Source: Caprella mutica (Eukaryota > Arthropoda > Malacostraca > Amphipoda > Caprellidae). From it: a DNA stretch of 64,000 nucleotides. Both the position numbers and the translations under genes were made by a program. Positions 62,497-64,000 of this stretch are shown piece after piece (position 1 is the first letter of the stretch; each line of letters begins with the position of its first letter). The DNA lies in the NCBI GenBank assembly GCA_947561585.1, contig CANNZV010001032.1, positions 562,303-626,302 on the forward strand, read 5' to 3'. The notes beneath the pieces are model-generated. The model made no database searches. It worked only from the letters and a program-made list of their open reading frames with translations, and had not been told where the DNA came from.

Positions 62497-64000
62497 GAAA
62501 AGAGAGTCACATTGATGATGTACTATCAGAGAAAAAAATTACTGTGATGATATACCATCAGGGAAAAGAGTCACTGTAATGATGTACTTTCAAAGAAAAG
62601 AGTCACTGTGATGATGTACTATCAGTGAGAAGGAAACACTGCTATGATGTACTTCCAGAGAAAAGAGTCACTGATATGATGAACTATTTGAGAAAAGATT
62701 CATTGTTATGATGTACTATCAGAGAAAAAAAAGTCACTGTGATGATGTACTATCAGAGAAAAGAGTCACTATGATGATATAGTATCGGGGAAAAGAGTCA
62801 CTGTAATGATGTACTTTCAAAGAAATGAGTCACTGTGATGATGTACTATCAGAGACGAGAGTCACTGTGATGATGTATTATCAGTGAAGAAAGTCACTGT
62901 GATGATGTACTATCAGAGAAATGAGTCACTGTGATTATGTACCTTCAGAAAAAGAGTCACTGTGATAATATTCTATCATAGAAAAGATTCACAATGATTA
63001 TGTACTATCAGAGAAAAGAGTCACTCTGATGATGTACTCTCATAGAAAAAAGTAAATGTGATGATGTACTATCATGGAAAAGATTCACAGTGATTATGTA
63101 CTATCAGGGAAAAGAGTCACTGTTATGATGTACGTTCAAAGAAAAGACTCACTGTGATGATGTACTATCATTGAAAAGAGTCACCGTAAAGATGTTCTTT
63201 CAAAGAAAAGAGTCACATTGATAATGTACTATCTAAGAGAAGAGGCACTGTGATGATGTACTCACAGAGAAAAGAGACACTGTAATGAAGTACTATCAAA
63301 GAAAAGAATTATTGTGATGATATACTATCAGGGAAAAGAGTCACTGTAATGATGTACATTCAAAGAAAAGAGTCACTGTGATGATGTACTATCAGTAAAA
63401 AGAGTCAATGTAATGATGTACTTTCAGAGAAAAGAGTCACTGTGATGATGTACTATCAGGGAAAAGAGTCACTGTAATGATGTACTATCATAGAAAAGAG
63501 TCACATTGATAATGTACTATCAGAGAAAAGAGTCACTGTGATGATTTACTCACAGAGAAAAGAATCACATTGATGATGTACTATCAGAGAAAAGAATTAC
63601 TGTGATGATGTACTATCAGAAAAGAGAGTCACTTTGATGATGTACTATCAGAGAAAAGAATTACTGTGATGATATACCATCAGGGAAAAGAGTCACTGTA
63701 ATGATGTACTTTTAAAGGAAATAGTCACTGTGATATGTCCTATCAGGGAAAATTGTCACTGCAAAGATGTACTTTCAAGGAAATGAAGCACTGGAAAGAT
63801 GTACTTTCATGGAAATGAGTCACTGTGATGATGTACTATCAGAGAAAAGAGTCACTGTGGTGTTGTACTAACAGAGAAAACAGTCACTGTGATGATATAT
63901 TATCAGGGAAAAGAGTCACTGTGATGATGTACTATCAGAAAAGAGAGTCACTTTGATGATGTACTATCAGAGAAAAGAATTACTGTGATGATATACCATC
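62497..64000. repeat. Array of about 47 degenerate 32-bp tandem repeats, open at the window end
   Basis: The unit is close to GAAAAGAGTCACTGTGATGA followed by TGTACTATCAGA, 32 bases, head to tail with no spacers. Spacing between successive GAGTCAC sites is 32 in well-preserved stretches (63434, 63466, 63498). Units differ by point changes, such as TGTAATG, ACTTTCA or GAATTACTG variants. A period of 32 changes frame each unit and the consensus has stops on both strands, so it is not coding. Each unit contains TCAC-T-GTGA and TGAT...ATCA, small interrupted palindromes. GC is much lower than elsewhere. It abuts the 3' end of the beta-helix gene and continues past the window. Confidence 0.9.

Larger units (their letters stand above)
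59769..62497 (+). pseudogene. Secreted right-handed beta-helix protein, split by an IS and frameshifted
   Basis: The N-terminus has a signal peptide (IYALTIFSALNIFASAA) and the typical opening TFTVTSSADSGPNTLRQAI. Reading stops being native at 60058, where an IS256-like element begins. After the element, at 61554, the same frame resumes without loss (TTIN joined to CTYSDNTSK), then GRMDVDLLSCKSHDTHEDGV and further Cys/Asn-rich beta-helix turns. Single-base shifts appear at the G6 run 62186-62191 and near 62420, after which TNVFCQNNVGGAVAAVE runs into the tandem repeats. Surface adhesion or polysaccharide binding is inferred from the fold only. GC is lower than in neighbours. Start ATG 59769. 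Confidence 0.72.

Noticed and set aside
62497..64000. CRISPR array
   Set aside because: Units are contiguous 32-bp tandem repeats without spacers, units are degenerate, and no cas gene is in the window.

Overview
The window looks like chromosomal DNA of a member of the Verrucomicrobiota. This is inferred from gene content: a PVC-type heme-binding dehydrogenase, a ThuA-like Tat-exported protein, a DUF1080 hydrolase, a formylglycine-type sulfatase, a Tat-signalled sugar-isomerase-like protein, a very large LamG-domain secreted protein and a bacterial SET protein, all beside ordinary Gram-negative housekeeping genes (complex I, L9, an LpxL-like acyltransferase, uxaC). Base composition looks moderate in the core genes and clearly lower in GC at the right end. 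No tRNA, rRNA or CRISPR array was seen.

Layout. 1-7134 (minus strand): a complex I operon nuoG-H-I-J-K-L-M, cut by the window edge inside nuoM. 7390-9124 (+): ankyrin repeats fused to an L,D-transpeptidase domain. 9139-14350 (minus): a PotD-like lipoprotein, a hybrid sensor kinase and a secreted protein with one heme c motif. 14520-15869: MATE exporter. 16054-18801: an IS4-family element with a 9-bp target duplication, then an IS30-type element. 18899-24043: SET protein, molybdopterin-domain/pentapeptide fusion, sugar-isomerase-like protein, TPR protein, PanB-like and spermidine-synthase-like proteins. 24034-37962: secreted and periplasmic catabolic block (PVC dehydrogenase, reprolysin-like protease, lipoprotein hydrolase, ThuA-like, LamG giant, sulfatase). 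38035-50385: DUF2339 membrane protein, HtrA-type protease, conserved membrane protein, LysM lipoprotein, zinc dehydrogenase, ACT protein, uxaC, ABC ATPase, AsmA-like protein. 50514-61553: an IS-rich zone (IS3 remnant, IS5, complete IS3, ISL3 remnant, complete ISL3, IS256-like) interleaved with a PQQ-repeat protein, DUF1080 protein, acyltransferase, beta-hydroxyacid dehydrogenase and rplI. 59769-62497: a secreted beta-helix gene split by the IS256-like element. 62497 to the window end: a dense array of degenerate 32-bp tandem repeats.

Sequence quality. About fourteen single-base frameshifts lie between about 2.1 and 11.0 kb, mostly a missing base in a short homopolymer, while much longer genes from 11 to 50 kb read cleanly. 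I treat those genes as real genes with probable assembly indels, not as pseudogenes.

Most noteworthy: the 32-bp array with internal higher-order duplication beside the split beta-helix gene; the ankyrin/L,D-transpeptidase fusion; the PotD-like lipoprotein coupled by an ATGA overlap to a hybrid kinase; the molybdopterin/pentapeptide fusion; a perfect CRP-type palindrome upstream of nuoG; a perfect 13-bp hairpin abutting the SET start codon; and a sulfatase whose modification motif is CHMSR instead of CxPxR or CxAxR.
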